Positions 45,590-54,658 of a stretch of 64,000 nucleotides of DNA are shown piece by piece. How positions within the stretch are numbered: the first letter of the stretch is position 1; the number at the start of each line of letters is the position of its first letter. The stretch lies in contig CAMFGY010000008.1 of the NCBI GenBank assembly GCA_945952065.1, positions 1 through 64,000 on the forward strand, written 5' to 3'. The DNA comes from an uncultured Burkholderiales bacterium (lineage in GTDB: Bacteria; Pseudomonadota; Gammaproteobacteria; Burkholderiales; Burkholderiaceae_C). The position numbers and the translations under genes are program-made. A model generated the notes under the pieces. It searched no databases, was not told the DNA's origin, and saw only the letters and a list, made by a program, of their open reading frames with translations.

Positions 45590-46453
45590 TCAAACCGGCT
45601 GCTGGCAGCAGGCCAAGAAGCTGGCGATCAGGCGCGAATCGCGGCGGTCTTTCAGGCAATACAGGTACTCGCGAACTTGTGGCACCTCGCCTTCAAAGGG
45701 CAAGACCCGCAAATCGCTGTGCTCGCTGACCTCGTGCGCGGCAAAGATGCTGACGCCCATTTGTCGGATCACCGCCTCGCGCAGCGCCTCGCGGCTGGCG
45801 ATCTCCATGCTGCTGATGGGCTGGACCTGGGCCTCGGCCAACATTTGCTCGGTCAAGAGCCGGGTCATGGAGCCGCGTTCGCGCATCAAGAGCACACAGC
45901 TGCTCAAGTCCCGCAAGGCCACCTTCTTGCGGCTTGCCAATGGATGGCTGCGGTGCAGCACCAAGGCCAAGGGGTCGGCGCCCAGTTCGATGGGGTGCAG
46001 CCGGGCATCGGTTTCCAGATGCGAGGAGGTGGCGATGTCGACGCGGTACTCCTGCAAGGCCTCAATCATCTGGCGCGAGTTGCCGGCGCCAATGCTGACC
46101 TCCACTTGCGGGTATTGCTGGCGGTAGCGTTTGACGATGTCCAAGACGTAATAGGGCGCGGTGGCGCCAATGCGCAGACTGCCTCTTTGCAACTCGCCGG
46201 CATTGCGCAGCGCAAATTCGAGGTCGATCTCTTGTTGCAAGAGCTGGTGCACCCGGGGCATCAGTTGCACACCGGCGTCGCTGATCAAGAGTCGCCCACC
46301 CTCGCGCCGGAACAACTCCACCCCGTAATGCTCTTCCAGGGCGCGGATCTGGGTGGTGACCGTGGGCTGGCTCAGGCCCAGGTGTTTGGCCGCCAGGGTC
46401 ACGCTGCCGAGGCGGGCCACGGTGAAAAACGCCTTCAGCTGCGTCACCAGCAT
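45590..46453 (-). CDS. LysR-family regulator of the aminophosphonate cluster
   Basis: 287 aa. The N-terminal HTH is LKAFFTVARLGSVTLAAKHLGLSQPTVTTQIRALEEHYGV; the effector domain runs from about 90 to 285 (GSLRIGATAPYYVLDIVKRYRQ). It is divergent from the 2-aminoethylphosphonate-type transporter genes with a 165-bp shared promoter region, and LysR regulators commonly accompany such clusters. Likely inducer-dependent activation by an aminophosphonate; inferred. Confidence 0.93.
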   Translation of the reverse strand: MLVTQLKAFFTVARLGSVTLAAKHLGLSQPTVTTQIRALEEHYGVELFRREGGRLLISDAGVQLMPRVHQLLQQEIDLEFALRNAGELQRGSLRIGATAPYYVLDIVKRYRQQYPQVEVSIGAGNSRQMIEALQEYRVDIATSSHLETDARLHPIELGADPLALVLHRSHPLASRKKVALRDLSSCVLLMRERGSMTRLLTEQMLAEAQVQPISSMEIASREALREAVIRQMGVSIFAAHEVSEHSDLRVLPFEGEVPQVREYLYCLKDRRDSRLIASFLACCQQPV

Positions 46454-46618
46454 GCGCGGCTCCTTGGCGCAGCACCCAAAGCTGCCAATACCTGATTTTT
46501 GAAATTTGCGTCCTTTGACGCGATGTCTTCATGCCCCATCCCTACAGTTTCGCTGATCCCAAGGCAGGGCCGAGGCTGGCCGTGCGTGGAACGAATGACC
46601 CCTCAATCTGGAGCTGTG

Positions 46619-47653
46619 ATGCGTCAAAAATTCTTGAAGCCCCTGGGCGCTGTGCTGGGCTTGTCGGCCCTGTTCTTGAGCCAAGCCTTTGCCCAAGGCA
46701 AAACCGAGCTGTTGGTGTACTCGGCCTTGGAGGCTGACCAAATCAAGGCCTACAAGGCCGCATTTGAGGCCGACAACCCCAGCATCGAGCTGAAGTTTGT
46801 GCGCGAGTCCACCGGCATCATCACCGCCCGCTTGTTGGCCGAGAAAGCCAATCCACAAGCCGATGTGGTGTGGGGCCTGGCCGCCACTTCGCTGATGTTG
46901 CTGGACAAAGAAGGCATGTTGCAGGCCTATGCGCCCAAGGGCGTGGAACAAGTGCGCGCCAATATGCGTGACCCGCGCGCTCAGCCGACCTGGGTGGGCA
47001 TGGACCTGTGGTCCTCGGCGGTTTGCTTCAACACCGTGGAAGCCGAAAAGCGCAAGCTGCCCAAGCCCACCAGCTGGGCGGACCTGACCCAGCCGGTGTA
47101 CAAGGGCACGGTCACCATGCCGCACCCCGCGTCCAGCGGCACTGGCTTCCTGATGGTGTCGGCCTGGTTGCAAAGCATGGGCGAGGCCAAGGGCTGGGCC
47201 TTCATGGACGCGCTGCATCAGAACATCGGCAGCTACACACACAGCGGCTCCAAGCCTTGCCGTCAAGCCGGTGCGGGCGAGTTCCCGGTGGGCCTGAGCT
47301 TTGACTACCGCGCCAACAAGACCAAGAAGGACGGCGCGCCCATCGACATCATCTTCCCCAAAGAAGGCCTGGGCTGGGATGTGGAAGCCACAGCCATCTT
47401 CAAGACCAGCAAAAAGCAAGAGGCCGCCAAGGCCTTGGCTGATTGGGCGGTGACCAAGAAGGCCAATGAGCTCTACGCCGGCAACTTCGCCGTGCTGGCG
47501 CTGCCGCATGTGCAAGAGCGCCTGGAGTATGTGCCGTCGGACATCGAAAAGCTCTTGGTCAAGAACGACTTCAACTGGGCCGCGGCCAACCGCGACCGCA
47601 TCTTGACCGAGTGGGCCAAGCGCTACGAAGGCAAGGCGGAACCGAAGAAGTGA
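46619..47653 (+). CDS. 2-aminoethylphosphonate-type ABC transporter binding protein
   Basis: 344 aa periplasmic iron/phosphonate-type (SBP_bac_6/8-like) binding protein with a Sec signal (about 1-23, ending QAFAQ). Body: TELLVYSALEADQIKAYKAAFEADNPSIELKFV (first lobe), PQADVVWGLAATSLMLLDKEGML, PHPASSGTGFLMVSAWLQSMGEAKGW. Similar to the PhnS2 type rather than PhnD. ATG 46619 has GGAG upstream. First gene of the import operon; binding specificity for 2-aminoethylphosphonate or an N-substituted relative is inferred from the downstream enzymes. Confidence 0.87.
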   Translation: MRQKFLKPLGAVLGLSALFLSQAFAQGKTELLVYSALEADQIKAYKAAFEADNPSIELKFVRESTGIITARLLAEKANPQADVVWGLAATSLMLLDKEGMLQAYAPKGVEQVRANMRDPRAQPTWVGMDLWSSAVCFNTVEAEKRKLPKPTSWADLTQPVYKGTVTMPHPASSGTGFLMVSAWLQSMGEAKGWAFMDALHQNIGSYTHSGSKPCRQAGAGEFPVGLSFDYRANKTKKDGAPIDIIFPKEGLGWDVEATAIFKTSKKQEAAKALADWAVTKKANELYAGNFAVLALPHVQERLEYVPSDIEKLLVKNDFNWAAANRDRILTEWAKRYEGKAEPKK

Positions 47654-47793
47654 GATGAGGTGAGGTGAGCGCCGCTGGGCGCCAGGCCAAGCAGGCTGCC
47701 ATCGATGGCCGCCCCTGGCCCGGCGCCCGGCTCGCGCTTTTTCCTTTGCAGTGCACCGCCCCTATTGCGTCAGACCAGCGAAGAACAAGACAA

Positions 47794-48903
47794 ATGCTTT
47801 CGGTACAACACATCAGCAAACGCTACGGCACCCAGCCGGTGCTGCGCGGCATTGCGCTGGACGTGGCGCAGGGGGAGTTCATCAGCCTGCTGGGCCCCTC
47901 GGGCTGCGGCAAAACAACTTTGCTACGCATTCTGTGCGGCATTGAAACCCCAGACACCGGGCGCATTCATTTGCAGGGCCGCGACATCACGGCCTTGGCG
48001 GCGGCGCAGCGGCGTTTTGGCGTGGTGTTTCAGTCCTACGCTTTGTTTCCGAATTTGAGTGTTTTGGACAATGTGGCCTATGGCTTGCAGGCCATGAAGC
48101 GGCCGCAGCAAGAAGCTCGCGCGCTGGAGATGCTCTCGCTGGTGGGGTTGGCGGAGCAATCGCGCAAATTCCCGGCGCAACTCTCGGGGGGGCAACAGCA
48201 GCGGGTCGCGCTGGCGCGGGCTCTGGCGCCGCAGCCGCCGCTGCTCTTGCTGGATGAGCCTTTGTCGGCGCTGGATGCCCAGGTGCGCGTTGGCTTGCGG
48301 GCCGAAATACGCCGTCTGCAAAAGCAGTTAGGCATTACCACGCTGATGGTGACGCATGACCAAGACGAAGCCTTGTCAATGTCGGACCGGGTGGTGGTCA
48401 TGCACCAAGGTCAGATCGAACAGGCCGGCACACCGCAGCAGCTCTATGCCCACCCCGCCACGCCTTTTGTGGCCGGTTTTGTGGGCAAGATGAATCTATT
48501 GCCGGCCCTGGTCACCGGAGCAGGGCGGGCCCGTGTGGGCGCGCATGAGCTGCGCTGCGAGGTCGGTGAATTCAAAACCGGCAGCCCGCTGTTGCTGGGT
48601 TTGCGGCCTGAGGCCATTCTCTTGCGACCCGAGGCCTGTGACTTTGAAGCCCCGCCCTACGGGGCCAGCAACACCCTCAAGGGGCAGGTGCAGGAGGCCG
48701 TCTTTCTGGGGCCATGCACCTTGCTGCGCCTGTGCTGCGAGGCCTTGGGCGATGTGATGCTGGAGGTGGAACTCTCCACCTCGCGTGATGCCAGCCTGCC
48801 GGAGTGGATAGGCTTGGGCAGCGGCCGCTCGGTGTTGGTGGATTTGCCGCCGCAAGCGATTCGCGGCCTGGCCCAGCCCTTGTCGACGTTGAGGGCGGCA
48901 TGA
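47794..48903 (+). CDS. 2-aminoethylphosphonate-type ABC transporter ATPase
   Basis: 369 aa. Walker A GPSGCGKTTLL, Q-loop VVFQSYALFPN, signature LSGGQQQRVALARAL, Walker B LLLLDEPLSALDAQ, H-loop VTHDQDEAL, followed by a C-terminal TOBE domain (about 290-369). PotA/FbpC-like, as in PhnT2-type aminophosphonate importers. ATG 47794 lies 141 bp after the binding-protein gene. Its stop overlaps the permease start. Confidence 0.9.
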   Translation: MLSVQHISKRYGTQPVLRGIALDVAQGEFISLLGPSGCGKTTLLRILCGIETPDTGRIHLQGRDITALAAAQRRFGVVFQSYALFPNLSVLDNVAYGLQAMKRPQQEARALEMLSLVGLAEQSRKFPAQLSGGQQQRVALARALAPQPPLLLLDEPLSALDAQVRVGLRAEIRRLQKQLGITTLMVTHDQDEALSMSDRVVVMHQGQIEQAGTPQQLYAHPATPFVAGFVGKMNLLPALVTGAGRARVGAHELRCEVGEFKTGSPLLLGLRPEAILLRPEACDFEAPPYGASNTLKGQVQEAVFLGPCTLLRLCCEALGDVMLEVELSTSRDASLPEWIGLGSGRSVLVDLPPQAIRGLAQPLSTLRAA

Positions 48904-50636
48904 GCGCGGTCTTGCAATCGGGTCTGCCGCTTGCGGCTCCGCAGCCCAGCGTGGCATCGCGCTGGACAGCTTGGCGCGCGCAAGCGCCACTTGCCTTGCT
49001 GCTGGGCCTGGGCCTGCTGTTGCTGCTGATCTCCATCGCCTTGCCGGTGGGCAGCTTGTTGACCCTGAGCTTTTTTGATGCCGAGGGCCGCTTTGTCGGC
49101 CTGGCCAATTTCTTGCAGTACGCGGCCAGCCCGAATGTGGGCCGCTCGCTGTTCAACAGCCTGTGGCTGTCGGCGGTGAGCGCCGTGATCAGCGTCAGCC
49201 TCGCCTACGTCTATGCCTATGCCTTGACGCAAAGCTGCATGCCGGGGCGGCGACTGTTTCGCGCGCTGGCCTTGCTGCCGGTCTTGGCCCCGTCGCTGTT
49301 GATGGCCATCAGCCTGATTTATTTGTTCGGCAACCAGGGCCTGCTCAAACCCTGGCTGCAGTTGTTGCCTGGGTTTGAGAGCATTTACGGCCCCTCGGGC
49401 ATTGTCATCGGCTCGGTGCTTTGGACCCTGCCGCATGCGTTGCTGATTTTGTTGACCGCCTTGGGCACCAGCGATGGCCGACTGCATGAAGCGGCCGCCA
49501 GTCTCGGGGCCAGCCGGTGGCGCATCTTTCGCACCGTGACCTTGCCGGCCAGCCGCTATGGGCTTTTGATCTCGCTGGTGGTGGTGTTTGTGATGGTGCT
49601 GACCGACTTCGGCGTGCCCAAGGTGATTGGCGGCAGCACCCAGGTGCTGGCCACCGACATCTACAAGCAGGTGGTGGGCCAGCAGCGTTTGCAAATGGGG
49701 GCGGTGGTGGCGCTGGCCTTGCTCTTGCCGGCCGTGGCGGCCTTCTTCGTCGAGCAGCGCTTGCGCCGCTCGCAAGGTGCGGCGCTCACCGTGCGTGCCG
49801 TGCCTTATCAGCCCACGCCGTCCAAGTGGCTGGATGGCAGTCTGCTGCTGTTTTGCAGTGCGGTGGCCCTGCTGCTGGTCGGCGTGATGGCCGTGGCGGT
49901 GTTCGCGGCCCTGGCCACTTACTGGCCCTACAACTTGAAGCCTTCGCTGAACAACTTCCGCTTCGACATGATGGACGGCGGCGGCTGGGCCAGCTACGGC
50001 AACTCCATCAAGATGGCGTTGTCTTGCGCGCTCCTGGGGGCCGGCTTGAGCTTTGTCACCGCCTACTTGGTGGACAAGCCCAGGCGCTTTGCCGCGGCGC
50101 GCAGCCTGCTCAATGCATTGGCCAGCCTGCCCATGGCAGTGCCGGGCTTGGCCCTGGGCCTGGGCTACATCATGTTTTTCAACGCGTCCTGGAACCCTTT
50201 GCATGGCCTGTACGGCAGCCTGAGCCTGCTGGTCATTTGCACGGTGGCGCATTACTACTCGGTGGCCCACATCACCCAGCTCTCGGCCTTGCGCCAATTG
50301 GACCCGGAGTACGAACTGGTGGCCGAGTCTTTGGGCGTGCCCTTTTGGCGGACCTTGTTCCGGGTGCATTTGCCGGTGAGCTTGCCCACCTTGATGCAGG
50401 TGGCGGGTTACTTCTTCGTCAATGCCTTGACCACGGTTTCGGCGGTGGTGTTTTTGTACTCGCCCGAGACCACCTTGGCCTCGGTGGCGGTGCTGGCCAT
50501 GGATGACGCGGGCGATATCGGCCCGGCCGCGGCCATGGCGGTTTTGATCTTTGCCACGGCGGCCCTGGGGCGCTTGCTGATCGGCCTCCTGGAGGCCTTG
50601 CTGGTCAGCAAAACCCAGGCCTGGCGCGCGCGCTGA
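48900..50636 (+). CDS. 2-aminoethylphosphonate-type ABC transporter permease (fused pair)
   Basis: 578 aa fusing two permease modules. The first (about 20-290) has EAAASLGASRWRIFRTVTLPA as its EAA loop; the second (about 315-570) has LVAESLGVPFWRTLFRVHLPV. Each module has about six membrane helices. Such FbpB-like double permeases occur in PhnU2-type systems and form the channel alone. ATGA overlap with the ATPase gene. Confidence 0.9.
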   Translation: MSAVLQSGLPLAAPQPSVASRWTAWRAQAPLALLLGLGLLLLLISIALPVGSLLTLSFFDAEGRFVGLANFLQYAASPNVGRSLFNSLWLSAVSAVISVSLAYVYAYALTQSCMPGRRLFRALALLPVLAPSLLMAISLIYLFGNQGLLKPWLQLLPGFESIYGPSGIVIGSVLWTLPHALLILLTALGTSDGRLHEAAASLGASRWRIFRTVTLPASRYGLLISLVVVFVMVLTDFGVPKVIGGSTQVLATDIYKQVVGQQRLQMGAVVALALLLPAVAAFFVEQRLRRSQGAALTVRAVPYQPTPSKWLDGSLLLFCSAVALLLVGVMAVAVFAALATYWPYNLKPSLNNFRFDMMDGGGWASYGNSIKMALSCALLGAGLSFVTAYLVDKPRRFAAARSLLNALASLPMAVPGLALGLGYIMFFNASWNPLHGLYGSLSLLVICTVAHYYSVAHITQLSALRQLDPEYELVAESLGVPFWRTLFRVHLPVSLPTLMQVAGYFFVNALTTVSAVVFLYSPETTLASVAVLAMDDAGDIGPAAAMAVLIFATAALGRLLIGLLEALLVSKTQAWRAR

Positions 50637-50686
50637 GGCTTTTATTGCGGAATAACCGATCTTTCTTTGACACTGAAAAACAGAAC

Positions 50687-51802
50687 ATGAAGTACGACTT
50701 ATTGGTGGTGGGCGCCGGCATTGTGGGTCTGGCCCATGCCTATGTGGCGGCCAAGCGTGGCTTGAAGGTCTTGGTGCTGGAGCGTGACGCGGCCTGCGTG
50801 GGCGCGTCGATTCGCAATTTCGGTTTTGTCACGGTGACCGGGCAAAAAGCCGGCGCCAGCTGGGGGCGGGCGCGCCGCTCGCGGGAGGTCTGGGCCGATG
50901 TGGCGCCGCAGGCCGGCATAGAGGTGCTGCATCGCGGCCTGTATCTGGCGGCCGAGCGCGAGGAAGCGCATGCCGTCCTGCAGGCCTTCATGGCCACCGA
51001 AATGGCCCAGGGCTGCGAGTTGCTGAGCCCAGCACAGGCGCAGCACCGCGCGGGGGGCGTGTTGCAAGCCGAGGGTTTGCAAAGCGTGCTCTACAGCCCG
51101 CATGAGTTGCGCGTGGAGTCGCGCACTGCGATTCCTCGGCTGACCAGCTGGTTGGCTGCCGCCCATGGGGTGGAGTTCCGCTTTGGTGAGGCCGTCTTGT
51201 CGGTGCAGACGCCACATGTGCAGAGCTCGCGCGGTAGCTATCAGGCCGAGCGTGTGGTGGTTTGCGCGGGCGCCGAGCTCAATGGCTTGTTCGCCAGCAC
51301 TTGGACGCCGCACAAGCTGCGCCTGTGTCAGCTGCAAATGCTGCGGGTGCGCCCCGAGGCCGGTTTCAAGCTGCCCGGCTCGGTGATGGGCGACTTGAGT
51401 TTGGTGCGCTATGAAGGCTACTCGGAGCTGCCGGAGGCGCAGGCCCTGCGTGCACGCTTGCAAGCTGAAGAAGGTGCCAGCCTGGCCCATGGAATCCACC
51501 TGATCGTGGTGCAAAGTGCCGATGGCTCGCTGGTGGTGGGCGATTCGCATCACTACGGCCCGGTGTTGCCGCCCTTTGCCTCGGAGGAGGTGGATGCCTT
51601 GATCCTGCGTCATCTGCGCTCGACCTTGCGCTTGCAAAAAGCCGTGGTCACCGAGCGCTGGGTGGGCACCTACCCCTCGTCCCTGACGGAGCCTTGTCTG
51701 GTCGAAACCCCGGCGCCGGACACCCGTTTGGTCACCGTCACCAGCGGCACCGGCGCCAGCACGGCCTTCGGTCTGGCGGAAGAAGTCTTTGCCGCCTGGT
51801 AA
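50687..51802 (+). CDS. FAD-dependent amine oxidase of phosphonate clusters (TIGR03364-like)
   Basis: 371 aa D-amino acid/glycine oxidase-type flavoenzyme. The dinucleotide motif is LLVVGAGIVGLAHAYVA; GASIRNFGFVTVTGQ is the family's FAD-contact region; the C-terminus has TSGTGASTAFGLAEEVF. Members next to phosphonatase-type genes are thought to oxidise aminophosphonates related to 2-aminoethylphosphonate. No PhnW transaminase is present here, so this enzyme probably makes phosphonoacetaldehyde by oxidative deamination (releasing NH3 or methylamine, plus H2O2) for PhnX. ATG 50687 follows the permease by 50 bp. Confidence 0.85.
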   Translation: MKYDLLVVGAGIVGLAHAYVAAKRGLKVLVLERDAACVGASIRNFGFVTVTGQKAGASWGRARRSREVWADVAPQAGIEVLHRGLYLAAEREEAHAVLQAFMATEMAQGCELLSPAQAQHRAGGVLQAEGLQSVLYSPHELRVESRTAIPRLTSWLAAAHGVEFRFGEAVLSVQTPHVQSSRGSYQAERVVVCAGAELNGLFASTWTPHKLRLCQLQMLRVRPEAGFKLPGSVMGDLSLVRYEGYSELPEAQALRARLQAEEGASLAHGIHLIVVQSADGSLVVGDSHHYGPVLPPFASEEVDALILRHLRSTLRLQKAVVTERWVGTYPSSLTEPCLVETPAPDTRLVTVTSGTGASTAFGLAEEVFAAW

Positions 51803-51835
51803 ACCCTGCATCCAAAAAGAAAGAACAAAACACGC

Positions 51836-52657
51836 ATGAGCACCGATCCCAAGCCCTCACTCCAGGCCGTCGTCTTCGACTGGGCTGGCACCGTCATCGA
51901 CTACGGCAGCCAGGCGCCAATGGGCGCTTTTGTCCAACTCTTTGCGCGTTATGGCGTGGAGATCAGCATTGCCGAGGCGCGTGTGCCCATGGGCTTGGCC
52001 AAATGGGACCATATCCATGCCCTGGGTAATCAGCCGCAGATTGCCGCGCGCTGGTTGGCACGCCACGGCCGCGCCTTTTCCGACGCCGACTGCGATGAGC
52101 TCTACGAGGTCTTCACGCCGATGAATCAAGAGAGCGTGAAGCAATATGCCACGCTGATCCCAGGTGCTTTGGAAACGGTGGCGGCGCTGCGCGCGCGCGG
52201 CCTCAAGATAGGCTCCACCACTGGCTACAACCGCCCCATCATGGAGGTGGTGGCCCCGCTGGCCGCCGCCCAAGGCTATGTGCCCGACAACCTGGTGTGC
52301 GCCGGCGATATGGCCAGCGCAAGACCTGGCCCCTTGATGATGGTGCGCACCTTGTCCGATCTGGGCGTGTGGCCGCCCAGCAGCGTGGTCAAGGTGGACG
52401 ACACCTTGCCGGGTCTGCAAGAAGGGCGCGCGATTGGCGCCTGGGTGGTGGGCCTGGCCATCACCGGCAACACCTTGGGCTTGAGTGAGGCGCAATGGGC
52501 GGCACTACCCGCCGAACGCCAAGCCGAGTTGCGTGAACAAGCGACCCAGGAATTGCGGGCAGGTGGCGCGCATTTTGTGATCGATGGCGTGCATCAGCTC
52601 CTGCCCTTGATCGATGAGATCGAGCGGCGTGTGGCAGCCGGGGAGCGGCCGGAGTAA
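51836..52657 (+). CDS. phnX: Phosphonoacetaldehyde hydrolase (phosphonatase)
   Basis: HAD-superfamily enzyme splitting phosphonoacetaldehyde into acetaldehyde and phosphate, 273 aa. The nucleophile is Asp15 in VVFDWAGTVIDYGS (Ala17 in place of the second Asp is typical of PhnX). Schiff-base Lys56 is in PMGLAKWDHI. ASARPGPLMM and KVDDTLPGLQEG supply the remaining HAD motifs. 33 bp after the FAD oxidase gene, last of the operon. It distinguishes the cluster as phosphonatase-type. Confidence 0.95.
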   Translation: MSTDPKPSLQAVVFDWAGTVIDYGSQAPMGAFVQLFARYGVEISIAEARVPMGLAKWDHIHALGNQPQIAARWLARHGRAFSDADCDELYEVFTPMNQESVKQYATLIPGALETVAALRARGLKIGSTTGYNRPIMEVVAPLAAAQGYVPDNLVCAGDMASARPGPLMMVRTLSDLGVWPPSSVVKVDDTLPGLQEGRAIGAWVVGLAITGNTLGLSEAQWAALPAERQAELREQATQELRAGGAHFVIDGVHQLLPLIDEIERRVAAGERPE

Positions 52658-52672
52658 GCGAGCCCGCTCAAG

Positions 52673-52701
52673 GCGCCCCAGCTCTGTCTTTGCTGGGGCG
52701 C
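52673..52701. terminator. Hairpin between convergent phnX and phoD
   Basis: Perfect 10-bp stem, GCGCCCCAGC (52673-52682) with GCTGGGGCGC (52692-52701), loop T-rich. There is no trailing T-run on either strand; its place between two convergent stops suggests a bidirectional transcript end. Confidence 0.55.
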
Positions 52702-52708
52702 TGCCGAA

Positions 52709-54406
52709 TCAGACCTCGATCAAGCGACGGGCCCCCGCGCCCGGCAAGACCGCCAGCGAGCGGCCCAAGCTGACTTCATAACTCTTGGACTTGACGGTGC
52801 TGACGTAGACCCAGTCGCAGCGGCATTGCTGGGCTGTGGCTGTCACCACCATGAAGCCGCGTTGGTGGGTGTTGGCGTACTTCAAGGGGCCGATGATCTG
52901 CTCCAGGCCGCCGGCCACGGCCAGGGGGTTCTCGTTGGGGAAGTACTCTTCAAAGCCCGGCGAAGTCACGCCCGGCGTGGCGAACTCCACGCCGACTTGA
53001 TGGCCTTGGTAGTCCTGCAAATCGCTGGCCCAGGCGTTGTGGGTGTCGCCGGCCAAGACCACCAGGTTTTTGTTCAGCGCGCGGGCGGTGCCCAGCACGG
53101 TCTCGCGGGCCACGGCATAGCCGTCCCAGGCGTCGAGGTTGTAGGGGATGGCGGGGGCCGCGAGCACGGCTTGCTGCGCGGGCGTCAGCGCGGACGGGTT
53201 GCTTTGCGCCAGCGCCAGCAAGGCCACATAGTCCGAGAAGCTGATTTGCCCCAGCACCAGCGGCGCAGGGATGTTCATGCGCGCCATCAGCACCTGCTGA
53301 CCCAGCACCTGCCAAGTGGCGGTGCTGCTGGCCAGGCGGCCTTGCAGCCATTGCTGCTGCTGGCTGCCCAGCAACTGGCGCGCTGGGTTGCCCATGTCGG
53401 CGGCGAACTGCTGGGCATTGAAGCCATTGGCGCCCATGTAGTTGGCGTAGCTGAGTTGCTTGTCGCGGGCCAGCACCCGGGTGTCCAGCATGTGCAGGTC
53501 CAGCACATTGCCGAACTTGAAGGAGCGGTAAATGAGTTCTGGATGCGCCGCATCGCTGCGGATGGGCATCCACTCGTGATAAGCCTTCATCGCGGCGGCG
53601 CGACGCAGGGCGAAGTCGCCTTCGGTCTCCGGCGTGTGGTTCTCGGCGCCGTCTTTCCAGGTGTCATTGGCGAACTCATGGTCGTCCCAAACGCAGATGA
53701 AGGGCAGGGCGGCATGCACGTCTTGCAGATCGGCGTCGCTGCGGTATTGCGCATAGCGTTGGCGGTAGTCGGCCAAGCTCAGCAGTTCGGTGGCGGGCAT
53801 GGACTCGCGGCCCATGGCAGCGGCGTCGCCCGATGCATAGCCGCCCTTGGGGTATTCGTAGATGTAATCGCCCAAATGCACGGCAGCGTCCAGATCGTCC
53901 ATCTTGGCCGCTTCGGCATAGACATTGAAGTAACCGGCCGGGTAGTTGGAGCAAGAGAACACCGCCAGCTTGACCGGGGCAGAGCCCGAGCTGGCCAGGG
54001 TGCGGGTGCGGCCGGTGCGTGAGCTTTGACCGTTGACGCTGAAGCGGTAGAACAAGGTCTTGCCGGCAGGCAGGCCCAAGACATCCACCTTGACGGTGTG
54101 GTCGCGCTCGGCCAGGGCCTGGGCGCGGCCACGACGCAGCATTTGGGTGAAGCCGGCATCTGCCGCCACGTCCCAGTTCACGGTCACGCTGGCGCCCAAG
54201 GCCGGGTTGACGCGGGTCCAGAGCATCACCCGGTCGGACAGGGGGTCACCGCTGGCCACGCCGTGGGTGAAGGGCGAGTTGCTCGGGGTGCTGGTGCCCG
54301 CACGGGCGACGCTGAGGGCCGCAGGGGCGCTCAGGCCAAGCACGCTGAGGTCGCGCATGAAGGCGCGGCGCTTGAAGGCGGAGGGCGAGTTCTTGTCTTG
54401 GGTCAT
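52709..54406 (-). CDS. phoD: Alkaline phosphatase D (PhoD-like), Tat-exported
   Basis: 565 aa. N-terminal twin-arginine signal KRRAFMRDLSVLGLSAPAAL, N-domain beginning FTHGVASGDPLSDRVMLWTRV, then the metallophosphatase domain: VFSCSNYPAGYFNVY, DAAVHLGDYIYEYPKGGY, ICVWDDHEFANDTW, VVLAGDTHNAW, with Asp/His/Asn metal ligands. Hydrolyses phosphodiesters and monoesters outside the cytoplasm using Ca/Fe. ATG 54406 precedes the RR motif at the right distance. Its position beside the phosphonate operon suggests a shared need for phosphorus, though no Pho box was identified. Confidence 0.95.
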   Translation of the reverse strand: MTQDKNSPSAFKRRAFMRDLSVLGLSAPAALSVARAGTSTPSNSPFTHGVASGDPLSDRVMLWTRVNPALGASVTVNWDVAADAGFTQMLRRGRAQALAERDHTVKVDVLGLPAGKTLFYRFSVNGQSSRTGRTRTLASSGSAPVKLAVFSCSNYPAGYFNVYAEAAKMDDLDAAVHLGDYIYEYPKGGYASGDAAAMGRESMPATELLSLADYRQRYAQYRSDADLQDVHAALPFICVWDDHEFANDTWKDGAENHTPETEGDFALRRAAAMKAYHEWMPIRSDAAHPELIYRSFKFGNVLDLHMLDTRVLARDKQLSYANYMGANGFNAQQFAADMGNPARQLLGSQQQQWLQGRLASSTATWQVLGQQVLMARMNIPAPLVLGQISFSDYVALLALAQSNPSALTPAQQAVLAAPAIPYNLDAWDGYAVARETVLGTARALNKNLVVLAGDTHNAWASDLQDYQGHQVGVEFATPGVTSPGFEEYFPNENPLAVAGGLEQIIGPLKYANTHQRGFMVVTATAQQCRCDWVYVSTVKSKSYEVSLGRSLAVLPGAGARRLIEV

Positions 54407-54658
54407 GGCGAAAAGCTCGAGTCGAAATGGGATGCGAACGGGCCGAACAGCAGGTCGAGCAGGTCGGCTTGGCCAGTCGAGCTGTCGGCAGGTCGGCGCA
54501 GCATAGGTTTGGCGCATGACAGCACGCAGGCCGCCGAGCGCCTGGACCATGGTCTGTCTGGCTCTTGATCCGATCAGCAGGGGCGCTTGTCCCATGCAGG
54601 TCATGGCGCTTGCCTAAGCTGGCGTCCAAGTCTTTTCTTCCGCTCGAAGGTGCAGTCC

